DNA of 64,000 nucleotides from Alnus glutinosa (GCF_958979055.1 NC_084896.1:25422501-25486500); one strand, 5' to 3'; shown: positions 1 to 11,721, counted from the first letter of the stretch. Made by a program: numbers and translations. Notes: a model not told the origin generated them from the sequence alone.

Positions 1-331
1 GAAACGATACATGCACTGTTCCTTTGTACTGAAATTTTAGATGTTTGTGATTCAACTAGGATATATCGTGTTGTTTCTGAACACTGAAACAACTCGGCGT
101 AGACCCAGGAACCAAAGAGGTCTAACGGGACAACATCAGAGCAGAGGGAAGAAAGAGAATGGAAATGGCATTAGATTCGAAGAGATTCAAACAAGTTGAA
201 CACCAGCAATATGACATTCTCTAAAGGTGACAGATTGCAGGCTATAAGATAATACATACCTCTAAATAACTATAATCTGCAATTGTCTTCATATATTCTA
301 ACACAAACATTAGCATAAGACATCAGGTGCC

Positions 332-333
<2 letters not shown>

Positions 334-382
<49 letters not shown>
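334..382. repeat. GA/CT microsatellite
   Basis: An uninterrupted run of about 24 GA dinucleotides lies downstream of the copy A pseudogene. The homologous stretch beside copy B (around 4860-4880) has only a short GAGAGA, so the repeat expanded after the two copies separated. Nothing else is seen in 1-540. Confidence 0.9.
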
Positions 383-384
<2 letters not shown>

Positions 385-540
385 AGTATGAAACCTTTTA
401 ATTGACAAGTATCAAATGAAATTCTCATTTTATTCCCTTGCCTAATTTTCAATTCAATGCAGAAAGAATTCACTTTCCAAATGTATACACAACCACACAT
501 AGGATTCAACTTTTGATGTCTACTTATTTCATTTCCGTAA

Positions 541-2442
541 TCACAAGCTTCAGATGCCCTTTCAGTGTGGTGGTGGCCGGAGGATACATTCCTGGATAAG
601 GACCTGATTCAAAACACGGAAATTTAGTACATGTGATGGATTGAATATTAGCAGCAGGAAGTAGGCCCCTAAAACGAATGTTACCTGGAGGATAATAGGA
701 TGAGCTTTGTGGTTGTTGTGGATATGGAGGAGGAGGATAAGCTGATGTTGGTGGGTAAGGTGGGGGAGGATAGGCAGCTGGAGGTGAAGCTGAGTATGGA
801 GATGGTGGATACCCAGCTAAATTAGGCGGGTATGAAGAGTAGGGAGATGGAGCTGGTTAGGCAAGAGGTGCGTAAGGAGCAGCATTTGCTGATAGGGGTT
901 TAAAATACAAAGAAACTTGGGGCATAGGCAGCGTTACATAAGGCAGTGCCGACGGAGCAAAGCTTTGTTGCAGGTTTCTGCAAAAATTCAATACAATTAT
1001 TGAGCTTCTCAGAAAAAATAACCTTCATTAATTAATAGAAGGGAATGCTACTCAATACAAAACGTGATTTACAGTTCAAATTATGGAAATTAACAATGAT
1101 CTTAAAGGCTTTTAATTGGTGCTTGGAAATGATTTACGCTCCGAAAGATAAATTCAAAACTTGGAATTGAAATGAGCTTCTGAGCTCATTGAAGATATCT
1201 AATTTCAAAACCTTGTCTAGACTTTTATAGGCCAAAGAAAGCTACATAAAGGAACATATAGAGTCCATATATAGCATAAATGTTGTTGGTGCAGTTCCAA
1301 CACTAGTCTTTGTAAATATAAAGAAGGTTTACAAAATAAACCAGTTATTACTTCTCCATAGGTGATCAAGATAAGTGTAGATGAAATTGAGGCTCAGCTA
1401 TTTCAATAAGCTACAACCAAACTCGTACAAGAATGTTTTATCATTCTTTGTAAACATAAGAAGGTTTACATAATATACGGACCACGGGACTAGTTATACA
1501 TAGGTGTAGATGCAAACGAATCAAGGTAAGAAAAATTAAGCCTAAGCTTTTTAATTAAAAAGCTACAATCAAACTTGAACAAGTATGTTTTATCTTGTCT
1601 CAAATTCTTTTTGCTCTATTGAATGTTCTTTGTCCACAGGCTACATAAAGTGAGTTAATCCTCTCTCTTTTCTTAAATCTCCCCTCCCTAGTGTAGATAG
1701 AACTTAGAAGTCTGTTCTAGGTTTCTTACTTATCAAAAAAAAAAAGTCTGTTCTAGGTTTTCTTGTTCAAGAACAAATATTTTAACAGTTGAACAGACTG
1801 ATACCCAAATTTGTTTCAGATTTCAGCAAAGATCAAACGCATTTAAATTTAGCCAATTCAAGCTTCTACAGCTCAAATTGGTTTGACAAAGATTGTTTGC
1901 ATCATTAAACATAAGAGACAACAACGATCAAATATGAAATATGAACCAATATATCAGATGTTAATATACATGGTGGCGCATCAAGAAGCTAGATTTAGTA
2001 GTAGGGGAGTAGTTAGTGAGAAAATTTCCCTTTGGGCGCTGAAGCACAATTTAGTGATGGTTATATATCTTTGAACCGATTAAAGACTCGAAGTTGTATC
2101 ATTTATATACTAAAGCTAAGGGATTATATCTTGAACTAGAAACTCAATCAAATATAAACTCTTTCTATGAAATTGTAGTTTTGAGAGAGAAAAGAAAAAA
2201 ACAGGGCAGTAAATTAACCCAACCAAAGCCCTTCCAAAACTAAAACAAGTGAAAGTAGTCGGAGAAAATCACAACAAACTGCACAAAGACTGTCCATTTT
2301 TGCAAATCTAAACCCCTCCAGCCACTTGAACACCAAGAGCATATTATAAGCGTAAAAGGGTTAGTTTTTAATTGAGTTTACCTGCGAGTGAAGCGGCCAG
2401 GCGGTGCCATAAAACTGAGAAAGCACCTTCTGCAATTGAACC
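541..2442 (-). pseudogene. SRC2-like C2-domain gene, copy A (pseudogene)
   Basis: Three exon relics match the intact copies: an exon 7-like end (about 541-591), exon 6 encoding the Pro/Tyr-rich tail (685-977) and exon 4 (2382-2442). Exon 6 has one extra base near its 5' end (a frameshift relative to the other copies) and a TAA where the others read Ala-Tyr-Pro-Ala-Pro. Exon 4 is 61 nt instead of 72 and has lost 11 nt. Exon 5 and exons 1-3, which encode most of the C2 domain, are not found; sequence beyond about 2540 is unrelated. Flanks and intron 4 still align with copy B (for example 2190-2260 with 7200-7260), so A and B arose by duplication. It cannot encode a C2 protein. Outside the relics, 978-2381 is AT-rich intron or spacer with nothing else recognised. 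Confidence 0.85.
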
Positions 2443-2628
2443 CTAACAAGCAACAAAAACCAAAATTAAAACCACCCCATTAAAATTGATCGAAAAGGGT
2501 TCAAAGAACACATAAAAACATTTCAAAAATGCAATTACTTAATAAAAAACAAAAAACCGAAAAGAACGAAGTAGGCAGAGGAGGAAGCCATAAAAGCGAA
2601 AAATTTCGAGATCACAGAGACAGGAAGG

Positions 2629-2637
2629 AAAAAAAAA
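2629..2637 (-). terminator. Pol III T-run terminator of U6 gene
   Basis: Nine consecutive T on the minus strand directly follow the U6 3' end, as expected for RNA polymerase III termination. Confidence 0.85.
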
Positions 2638-2683
2638 CTTGGACCATTTCTTGATTTATGCGTGTCATCCTTGCGCAGGGGCC

Positions 2684-2715
<32 letters not shown>

Positions 2716-2733
2716 TCGGATGTCCCGAAGGAC
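2638..2733 (-). ncRNA. U6: U6 spliceosomal snRNA gene
   Basis: The minus strand reads a nearly complete plant U6 snRNA: a 5' hairpin (GTCCTTCGGGAC), then ATACAGAGAAGATTAGCATG with the invariant ACAGAGA box, then CCCCTGCGCAAGGATGACAC and the 3' end GAAATGGTCC. It is about 96 nt. The 5' stem lacks one base pair compared with the usual GTCCCTTCGGGGAC, and two bases differ near the 3' end. U6 is the catalytic snRNA of the spliceosome; the box that pairs with the 5' splice site and U2 is intact. Correctly spaced promoter elements and a T-run support a transcribed gene rather than a retropseudogene. The small stem change could mean a slightly divergent, less used copy. Confidence 0.93.
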
Positions 2734-2755
2734 AAACTCCTATGTTCTGCTTTGC

Positions 2756-2763
2756 ATTATAAA
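2756..2763 (-). promoter_or_regulatory. U6 TATA box
   Basis: The minus strand reads TTTATAAT about 23 nt upstream of the U6 5' end and 24 nt downstream of the USE. This is the short USE-TATA spacing typical of plant Pol III snRNA genes; Pol II snRNA genes have about 10 bp more. Confidence 0.85.
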
Positions 2764-2787
2764 CTCATCTTCACTGTTCTAACTGAG

Positions 2788-2797
2788 CGATGTGGGA
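2788..2797 (-). promoter_or_regulatory. Upstream sequence element (USE) of U6 gene
   Basis: TCCCACATCG on the minus strand matches the plant snRNA USE consensus exactly and is placed correctly relative to the TATA box and U6 start. Confidence 0.9.
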
Positions 2798-2799
2798 CG

Positions 2800-4790
2800 C
2801 GTCGGCTCCCAACGACAACGCGACCTGTACGTTTTAAATTGGGCCGGTGCAAGTCTTAAATTAGGCCTGGCCCAAGTATACTATCTATCCTATCCAAGCC
2901 GAGTCATATTGTCACTCGGTCTGTTCGAGATTTGGGCCTCTATAGGTTCATTAAAATTACTCTCGAGCTACTTTTCCCAGCCACGATCCAAAAATGACAC
3001 GCCATGGGCCCTCACCGGAGATCGGAGAGAGGAGGAGACGCTGACATCGCCTGAGGCTGAGGAATTCCCAGTGGAGATGGGTCTTCATCCCAGCCATCCT
3101 TGTGATGTGATCAAGGAATGACAGTGGGCTTTCTTCCGAGAAGAAGAGGTGGGAAGTATAGAGAAGCTGAAAGCAGAGAAAGAAAAGGTTGGGGGGAGAG
3201 CAGTGGCGGAGATAGCTCCTTTCGTTAAAAGACAAGGGACACGTGGCTTGATGAGAAGAAGAAGAAGACGTTGAGATAAGAAAATATTGTTCTGCTCGAG
3301 AGACAACAGACGTTGGGAGAAGTCAAAAGCTTGAGTTGCTCAAGGCACACGTGGCTGAACCTGAAGAGTCTGAATAATGATAATAAAAATTCCCTTGCCA
3401 ATTTGGATCAAACTACAATTTTAAAGAAAATGTTTAGCTTGTTTTTGGGCGTGTGTTTTTTTTGAAAAATTATGAATATTAAAAGAATTTACTTTTTAAA
3501 ATTATATTTGAATGGTTTAAAAAATGTGAGATAAAATTAAAAAAATTTGAATAAAATTTGAGTAGAATTTAAAAAATTAAAAAATAGTATTTGAAAAATA
3601 ATAATCACCTAAACATGCCCGTAATATCTTAAATTATGAAATTTAAGTTCTTTTCGAGGCATTAAAATGTTTGAAAAATATCACCTACTAAAACAAGAGG
3701 TGTATTATCAAAGACAATCAGGAATTTTTTTTCCTCCAAAGTGTTTTTTTTTCTCCATTTTGCAAAACTGCTTTTTCTTCAAAAAATCAAAAGATAATTT
3801 GACTCGGAGCTTTTTAACAACATAAAGAATAAGAATCTGGTGAAAATATATTCAATTCTCAACTATAACATGACATATAAGTAGTATTTTTCAAGCGTTT
3901 TGATGCTTAAAAACGACATAAATTCTCTAATTTGAGAATCCACAATTTGGATCATGATCTTACAAATTTATAACCAATACAAAATTTCATAAAATCCTTG
4001 GAAACAAATAAACCCATTACTTTCTCCAAAAAAAAAATAAAATAAAATAAAATAAACCCATTACAAAGACCACTCCGTCACTCACTTGCCCACTTCCCCA
4101 TTTTTCCTACATTTTTTACGTGGAGCACCGGACAGTGTTGTTTTTACCATTCCATACACAATTAATTGATCTAAAATACTTTTTAGTAAGAGAAATTCTT
4201 CTTATTATTGTACCTCTGTGGAATTTATGGACTGTGACATATTCTTATTTTATTTTTATTTTTTTCCCATATCCAAATTATCGTGGAACAACTCTTTAAA
4301 TTTATTTTTCGTGTGAAAATCTTACTTCACTATATAGGAATGAAGTTGAGAATATAAATTTTAAAAAATAATTTGTGAAACTTATTTTGTAAAGTACAAA
4401 AAGATAACCCTTAGCTTCCCCCTTTGTTAGCCACCATTAATGGGCAGTGCGTACACCATATTCGGCTATGTGCCAGGGTTTATCACTCTGAAGGCCACAA
4501 GCATAGTAGCACAGATCAAGTATGCCTCTGTGTTGTTCGTGTCATGGTCCCTATTGTTTTGTATAGAAAAAGCAATGCAGGTGAGGCTATACCATCTTTC
4601 AATCCCTTTCCTTTCCTTGAGGGAGTGCTTTCCCACAATCCCACAATTCGGAGGAACACTAGAATCATGAAACTCGCATATTACCTTTTATTCAAGAGTA
4701 CCCAATAGGCCAATACCATGAAGTGCCAATAAATTTGTTCAAGGAGGCAATTACATTCATTCTAGCTGTCTCTGCCATAAAAATTTCTTA
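2800..4790. other. Intergenic region between copies A and B
   Basis: 2800-3370 is moderately GC-rich with short open frames on both strands but no recognisable domain. 3440-3620 resembles a foldback repeat, starting near GGGCGTGTGTTT and ending near AAACATGCCC. 3720-3900 resembles the end of the window (63740-63900), a dispersed repeat. A short open frame at 4440-4670 encodes a hydrophobic peptide I cannot assign. 4790-5120 aligns with 250-540 and is the 3' flank shared by copies A and B. No gene is called here. Confidence 0.5.
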
Positions 4791-5122
4791 AGTACAATAC
4801 AATCTACAATTGTCTTCATATACTCTTTAACATAAACATCGGCATAAGACATCATGTGCCTCACCGAAAAAAGGTGAGAGAGAGTCAAACACTTTGGACA
4901 AAATATCTATCTACATTAAAAGAAAAATCATTAAAACCTGTTACCAAACCTTCTAATTCACAAGTACCAAATGAAACTCGCATTTTAATTCCCCTGACTA
5001 GATTTTAATTCACTACAGAAACAATTCACACTTCTTTCTCTTTGTAGTGAACTTCAAAAGAATCCACAACCACAGCTAAAAATTCAACTTTAGGTGTCTA
5101 CTTCTTACATTTCCATACCCTT

Positions 5123-8054
5123 TCAGTATGGTGGTGGAGGATACATACCTGGATAAGGACCTGATTCAAAACAAACAGAAATTTAGTACCAGTGACGAAT
5201 TAAAAATTAGCAGCAGAAAGTATGCACCTAAACGAAAGTTACCTGGAGGATAATAGGATGAGCTTTGTGGCGGTGGTGGATAATAGGATGAGCTTTGTGG
5301 CGGTGGTGGATAATAGGATGAGCTTTGTGGAGGTGGTGGATATGGAGGTGGAGGATAAGCTGATGTTGGTGGGTAAGGTGGGGGAGGATAGGCAGCTGGA
5401 GGTGGAGCAGAGTACAGAGATGGTGGATACCCTGCTGAATTAGGTGGGTACGAAGAGTAGGGAGATGGAGCTGGGTAGGCCGGAGGTGCGTAAGGAGCAG
5501 CAGTTGTAGGTGTGGAGTTATAATACAAAGGGACTTGGGGCATAGGCTTCGTTACATATGGCGGTGCCGACGGAGCAAAACTCGTTGCAGGTTTCTGCAA
5601 TAATTGAATAGAATTATTCAACTCCCGTCATAACAATTACCTTCATGAATTAATAGAAGGAAACGCTATTCAATAATCACCCATAGTACTGTAATGATGT
5701 AGCAATTTAACTTACTAGGGCATTAGAATAATGTAATATTAGTCGCACTTCTCCTGCATATCTGCAATAGAGAAAAATGTGTGTTACAGTCACCAAAATT
5801 GGTCGATGAAAAAGGGTATTAACCACTATATATTATTGTTTACGAGTTTGTTAGGAAGGTCAAACATGGTGATATGGGCAGGGACTACTATTAACTCAGG
5901 AAAATAATAGAAAGTATTGTAAGAACCTTTAGGATTGAAATCATGCCTACCTGAACTCTCCTCCTATTCAACCGTAGTCTAACTGTACAATTCTAATCCT
6001 AGAAGGGATGTAGACAATATAGTTTCATGCTCAAACAATAACTCAACCTTTGGCAGAGAAGGATGCATTTAACATACTAGCTAACAAAGGAAAGGCTCCT
6101 CTAATATTTTCTATTTTATTTCCTTTCCCTCTTTTCTTTTTGATTTTTTAAATGCCTCCATCACTATTAACAAAGACAATTAATTTATAAATAATTGCAA
6201 ACAATTAGTGAATACTCAATACAGTTTACACCTTGAACTGTTAGATTACTCATGAAAAAAGAATGTTGGTATCAGGTGCCACGGACAACATCATACACAA
6301 AAAGTCAATTAATCACAATTCCTATAAAAATAAATTTACTTAGAATCCAGGAGCATGATAATGAACCTTACAATCAGATAAAATGCACATATTTCTCCAT
6401 AAAAACAAAAGGCACAAAAGAAAAGAACTCTATTCCACTTGCAGCAATTCATTTGTGCTAAGGGTGCCAATACATGCATTCCAATGTTCACCATTAACAT
6501 GAAAGGTGCTTAAATAATCTATAATGTCTCTGCTTCTAAAATTCTCCTGAATCTGCAGGGAGTCTTTCAATGCCTAACAAAGAAACTTAAAGAACTCATA
6601 GTCCCAGACCCAATTGAAAGACCATTAAAATCCAATAAGGTGCATGGTTAAAGTATTATATCTCACAGTTTAAGAACTTAAAAGCAATAGGTCAATGTCA
6701 TTAATGCATACTATGGCTTTGACCCAACATATTTGACAAGAGCCATGTCCTTCTCCAGAAGGAGAAGAAATTGGCTCTTTTTGTGTCAAGACCATTAGCC
6801 GATGCATGCATGGTGCAAATAAAAGCAGCCTCTTCACCTCGAAGTATTAACTAAGAAAAGAAAAGATGAACTAAAGAGAGCTAGGAGTTAGCTAAACAGT
6901 GATTAAATGTTTCAGTCTTGTGTATAAGCATAGAGCATATTAATTTTGACATATAATGGTCCTAGGGCCTTGCCTCAAGTGAAAACATGGAAAGATAAAG
7001 GGTGGGACCAGAGTAGAATAAATATATGAAAAGTAGATCATATACAATCTACATAAATATAAAACCTTTCTGGGAACATGCTTTCGAATTAGGACAAAAA
7101 TTAAGGTAAGGTTTGAGCATTGTAACAATGCATCCACACAGTTTTATGTGTAACGGCAAATACACTTGACCCCTTGTTAGGTAATTTTGAAAAGAAAAGA
7201 AAAAGACAGGGCAGTAAATTAACCCAACCAAAGCCCATCCTCAACTAAAACAAGTGAAAGTACTCGCAAAAGATCACAACTGTACAAACACTGTCAATTT
7301 TTGCAAACCTAAACCCCTACAGCCACTTGATTATCAAAAACAAATTATAAGCCTAATAGGGTTAGTTTATAATTGTATTTACCTGCCAGTTTTAGTCTGA
7401 AGCGTCCAGGCGGTGTCGTCGAAACCCTGAGAAAGCACCTTCAGCAATTGAACCCTATCACCCAACAAATACCAAAATCAAAACCAGCCCATTAAAATTT
7501 GTCCAAAAGGGTCTAAAAAACACACAAAATCATTTAAAAAATGCAATTACTTTCCACCGCCGATGAAGACGTCGGATGAAAGGGTATTGCTGTTCCAAAC
7601 GGAGACATTTATCTCCCTAAGACCTTCGATTAACGTAAACACGAACTTCTCCTGGAACGTCGGATTCTTATTACCATCTATACACCAAGAAAAAATGACC
7701 CTGGCTCAGAATAGGATCTTATAGCAGTCTAGAAAGAAAATAAACAGATTAAAAAAAAAACGTAGAGAACATGTTTGTTTGAGATCTGAGAGAGAAATTG
7801 GGCACAAACCAGTGCAAGTCCTGGTGCGGAACTTGGTGCTACCATATTCGAGGCACACGTACGGGTCCTGCCGTGAGATCCACTCGGTATCCTTCAACTT
7901 GTTGCACCCAACAACTGCCCCAAACGAAAATCCAAGATGAACAAGAGGGACATAAATATATGTTCTTTCTTTGGTTATTAGTTATATAAGGAATAGAAAG
8001 AAACTATTTACCAGTGATCTCAAGAAGCTGGCCTTGAATACCAGTAATCGACAT
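5123..8054 (-). CDS. SRC2-like C2-domain protein, copy B
   Basis: Seven coding exons join in frame: 8054-8012, 7914-7810, 7677-7551, 7454-7383, 5761-5716, 5594-5243, 5148-5123, giving 256 aa. The protein starts MSITGIQGQLLEIT. Residues 1 to about 116 form a C2 domain (DPYVCLEYGSTKF, NPTFQEKF, NVSVWNSNTL). The rest is a Pro/Tyr/Ser-rich tail with PPYPP-like units, ending PPPPY. SRC2-type proteins (soybean SRC2 family) are small C2 proteins of membranes, linked to cold and defence signalling; in Arabidopsis SRC2 is reported to bind and activate an NADPH oxidase. Role here is inferred from family. Two oddities: the otherwise shared SDDFIG reads SDVFIG, and PPPPQSSSYY occurs three times by expansion of a 30-bp unit (5246-5340). 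Intron 4 is 1.6 kb. All junctions are GT-AG and phases match copies C and D. Confidence 0.88.
5246..5340 (-). repeat. 30-bp coding minisatellite in copy B
   Basis: Three near-identical 30-bp units encode PPPPQSSSYY within exon 6. Copies A, C and D have one related unit. The length keeps the reading frame. Confidence 0.9.
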
Positions 8055-8128
8055 AGAAGAGTAAAGGCTGCGATTGATATGGAATTGGATGATGTATTGA
8101 CCCTCCGTTATTGGTCTCCCTATCTTCT

Positions 8129-8136
8129 TTTTATAC
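8129..8136 (-). promoter_or_regulatory. TATA box of copy B
   Basis: The minus strand reads TGTATAAAAAG about 75 bp upstream of the ATG. The equivalent positions of copies C and D also carry TATA motifs. Confidence 0.6.
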
Positions 8137-8249
8137 ATACAGCCCCGGACAGGTTCCGGGAAAAATCTTTTTCGTCTTTTTTTGAAATGGTTCCTTGAAT
8201 AATCTAATTCCGCGTTTTGTCCTATTTTTTCTTTGAGAATATATATATA

Positions 8250-8342
8250 TACACACATGTCCACGCAGGAGAACGAGAGGTGATTCAAATTAGTGACTTT
8301 TGTTTTATGAGAGGTGGTCCCTAACCGATTGAGAAAGCACAT
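8250..8342 (-). mobile_element. Decayed tRNA-derived SINE fragment
   Basis: The minus strand resembles the better preserved SINE at 11950-12062, with an A-box-like CTCAATCGGTTAGGG and a degenerate B box. It is preceded on the plus strand by a TA/CA microsatellite (8240-8257). Confidence 0.4.
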
Positions 8343-8552
8343 ATCAATTAAATAACATGTTTTTTTTTCAAATTAAATAGCAATATATATATTTTTAATT
8401 AAGTTTATTGAATTTATATTGTTTCAAAATAAATATATAAATTTATCAATTGAAAAAAGAAAATAATATAAATTTAATGGTGAATTTAAAACTTAGTTGT
8501 ACGAAGATATGCATATACCGCTTAACCAAAGATGGGCTAAGCTTCCTACTAG

Positions 8553-9147
8553 AATGATGAAGCTCAACTAGAATGCAGCTTTGGAAAAAAAAAAAAAGAA
8601 GAGATGGGGGTGGGAGTGGTTGTGCGTGACAGTTCAGGAGAAGTGCTGGCGGCAGTATCCACGATAGTTCCATATATTATTGATTCTGATGTAGCAGAGG
8701 TAATAACTGCATAGAAGGCTATGACCAGGGGCGGAGCCAGCTTTTAGGCTTTGGGGGGGCAAAATTGAAAAAAAAACAATTTGGGGGGCCAAAACTACAA
8801 ATTTTTTAAAGAATAGGGGTAAAAATTATATTTTTTCCTTTTTTTTTTGGGGGGGAGCCCTTTGGCTTGGGGGGGCTTGGTGTGGCTCCGCCCTGGCTAT
8901 GACATTTTGTTGTGAAGTGGGGTTTCAACAAGTGATCTTTGAAAGAGATCCTGTGAACGTGGTTACTACTCTGCGACATGAAGCTCCTTATCGGAGTAGA
9001 TTCGGCTAGCTATAGCTATTTGAAGACACCAAGATCAGGATCCATAGTTTGCAAACCTATGATGTTAGGCACACTCTACGGGATGCTAACAAAGCAGCCT
9101 ACCGATTGGTAAAGTTAGCGTTGTTGCAATTGTTAAATCAAGTTTGA
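8553..9147 (+). pseudogene. RNase H-like (RVT_3 type) domain pseudogene, copy 1
   Basis: Conceptual translation gives pieces of the plant RNase H-like domain found at the end of LINE-derived proteins: AVSTIVPYIIDSDVAEV, then FCCEVGFQQVIFE, then a divergent C-terminal part. In-frame stops (N-stop-N near 8570; TGG changed to TAG before the MITE) and the 170-bp insertion destroy it. It has a paralogue at 24633-25048. It is followed by a poly(A)-signal-like region (about 9225) and a T-rich run. Confidence 0.7.
8726..8895. mobile_element. hAT-type MITE with 8-bp TSD
   Basis: The termini are CAGGGGCGGAGCCA and, inverted, CAGGGCGGAGCCA, differing by one base. An 8-bp direct repeat GCTATGAC (8718-8725 and 8896-8903) flanks the 170-bp element. 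The paralogous pseudogene near 24810 reads GCTATGAC once with no insertion, which confirms the boundaries. Eight-base TSDs and this terminus fit hAT elements. Confidence 0.92.
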
Positions 9148-9879
9148 CCGAAGGAATGTCTTATTGTCCTTCATCTATTCAGAGCATTGTACTTTTTGAG
9201 CAAGAGTTTTCTCAGTGATTTATAATAAAATAACTTTGTTTTTTTTTAAAATATATATAATTAAATAATATTATTATTATTTTCTTATTTAACGTGATTA
9301 AATCTTAAATATTAATTTAATAACAAAAACTAAAAATCTAAGGAAAAATATGTAACGGACTCAAAGGGTGAGGACTTGGAAAAAAAAAAAAACCGAGGAA
9401 AAACAGTAAAAGTTTCGGATTCAGACCGCGTCCGTTGCCGGCGTGTTTAAAAGGTTGACACGTTTGCGTGAACTGCGAGGAATAAAATTATTTTTTAGGG
9501 AAAAGTTTGCATCCTAAATAAATGTTAAAAAAGTTGTTGGTTCCACTTCCTATAAGCTGAGTCAACTTTTTTTTTTTTTAATCAACAAATGGATCTCATT
9601 ATCTCACTTTCTACTCTTCAAACTAGAAGAAATAAAGCTAAGAAATAAAATAAAATATAAAAAAACTAGAAGAAATAAAAAATTATTTGAATATATTTTT
9701 TTTTTAAGTAATGATTTGAATTTTTATTTTAGAAAAAAAAATGATAAAAAGTCAAATCCTTAAATAAAATTGATTTTTTTTTTTAAATATAAATCCTATA
9801 CCACAATATTTTTCTTTAGAATAGTGATATTTTTTATGCTTAAGCCGTGGAATATTTTTAAGCGAAAATTGTATCATTA

Positions 9880-10466
9880 GTTTTTATAGTTGACCTAAAT
9901 TATAAATTGTTACATCTGATATCAAAATTAATTTAGAGATCCTTGTAGTTGATTTAATTTACAAAATCGCTCTCTGGAGTTAAATTCTGTTAAAAATTTT
10001 GACAGATTCCATAAAGCGTCACGTCAACACCAATAAAATGGCCACATGTGTTGATCATAAAAATATATAAATAAATAAAACTTAAAAAATTATTTTTTAA
10101 AAAAATAAAAATAGAAAAAGAGTAGCTGGCTTTGGGGGTAGCCAGGCCACCCCCAAAGGCATCTAGGGGTGGCCGCGCGCCACCCCATTGGCTGGCCCTT
10201 TTCTCTTTTCAATTTTTTTTTTAAAAAAATAATTTTTAAAGTATTATTTATTTATATTTTTAATATATTTATATATTTTTTTTATTATGATTGATATGGG
10301 TCACCATCTTATTGGCACTGACATGGCACCTAACGGAATATGTCAAAAATTTTAACGAAATTTGACTCCAGGAAGTGATTTGTAAATTAAGCCAACTACA
10401 AATATCTCTGTATTAATTTTGATACAAGAGGAAACAATTTATAATTTAAGCCAACTATAGTAACCC
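9880..10466. mobile_element. Long-TIR foldback element, copy 1
   Basis: Two arms of roughly 180 bp are imperfect inverted repeats; for example TAGTTGACCTAAATTATAAA on the left matches the complement of the right end near 10440-10465. The centre is G/C-rich (GGGGTAGCCAGGCCACCCCC). Related copies are at 26216-26818 and 29593-30189, a right half at 32690-32930 and a diverged copy near 55185-55570. No coding sequence. A long-TIR MITE, possibly Mutator-like. Confidence 0.7.
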
Positions 10467-10588
10467 TACTTTTAATTTGACTAACTTTATCGATAATAAA
10501 TCATACATGTCTATTATAAAGCTATACATATTGAGAGGGCTCAAATATGTGGAATGAGCCTGGGGTGTTTTATGTTAAATCACTATTA

Positions 10589-10640
10589 CCAATTATCTAA
10601 AGTAGCTTGCCTTCAATACCAATTATATATAATCCACATA
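10589..10640 (-). pseudogene. Solo exon-1 relic of SRC2-like gene (R1)
   Basis: The minus strand resembles exon 1 of the intact copies (start, then GGTATTCAAGG, then CTTCTTGAGAT). A short insertion (about ATATGTAATTG) separates the start region from GGTATTC, so the frame is lost. No downstream exon follows; the next sequence is the foldback element. The former 5'UTR is split by a foldback of about 200 bp (about 10665-10850), and a promoter-like remnant with GAGCCCGGCCCC lies near 11317-11340. Confidence 0.75.
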
Positions 10641-10664
10641 TAATTGGTATGGATGAATTATGAT

Positions 10665-10850
10665 CAATCTTTTATAAATATTTGTCTAAATTTAAAAAAA
10701 TTTTGACAGGTGATTGTGAGAGACCACTTATGAAACCCACCTGATTAAATAAAAATTACGCTATCCAACCACTTATTCGATCAGGTGAGTCCTCTGAGTA
10801 ATTTCTCACTATTACCTATCTAAATTCCTTCAAATTTAAATAAAAAATTA
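10665..10850. mobile_element. Foldback MITE in relic 5'UTR (R1 copy)
   Basis: Inverted arms around ACAGGTGATTGTGAGAGACC and its complement enclose a short centre. The same element sits in the same place in the relics at 27.0-27.2, 30.37-30.58 and 33.11-33.32 kb, but not in the 5'UTRs of copies B, C and D. Confidence 0.6.
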
Positions 10851-11721
10851 TAAAAAATTTTAATCCGACATGAATGATGTATCAACCCTGTTATCGTTGG
10901 GAAATGATTGTTAGGGGACGAAAAGCCATTCCCCAACCGACATTTATAATAAACAAAAGCTTTTTTTTTTTTTATCAAAAAGCAATTTTGATGTGACATC
11001 AAAATTGCTTTTCAATTAAAAAAAAGCTTATTTTAATAAAAAGGGGGGGCAAGGGACGGTAACCTGTCCCTTGCCAATTTGCTCTCGTTATCGTTACCGG
11101 TCTACCCTCTCCTTTTTGAGAAATGCTAGAAATGCACCCCTCATCCCCCCTTTGTCTCCCCTTTTTCCTTAAAAAAAATTGATTTTAAGAAAAAAATTGT
11201 TTCTGATGTCACATCAGAGACAACTTTTTTCTTAAAACCAATTTTTTTATTATAAAGGGAGGATGAAGATGAGATGAAAGGTGCATGTGTAACATCCCTC
11301 CTCCTTTTTATCTGTAGAGCCCGGCCCCGGGGAGACAGATTCTATGAATGATCATCTAATTCCGCGTGTCCTTTTTTTCAAAAAATTTTATATCTTGACT
11401 TTTGTAGGAAAGAATTGAGAAGGCATGCACACACGTATTTGACTAGAGAAATTAGAGAAATTATATATTAATTTCATTATTCTTTTTTCATCATTACAAA
11501 GTTGATATTGTACGGCCATCATAACATCTTAACATTTGGTGCGTGAGAATTAGTTTATTGATTTGAAGGATCACACCTAAATCAGCTTTGGAGAGAGAGA
11601 TGAGAGGGGGATAATGGGGTGATGAATGGTAATTTATACAAAATTTAATGGTAACTTTTATGGTCACATTAAAGAGTGTACATTTGAAAGTAATATTTTT
11701 TTTTTTTTTTTTTTTTTTTTT

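Noticed and set aside
2792..3306. Overlapping frames of 73-109 codons beyond the U6 promoter
   Set aside because: No homology recognised, overlapping on both strands, no splice model.
4424..4708. Hydrophobic short frame MGSAYTIFGYVPGFITLK...
   Set aside because: Could be an exon scrap of a membrane protein, but nothing adjacent supports a gene and the family is not recognisable.
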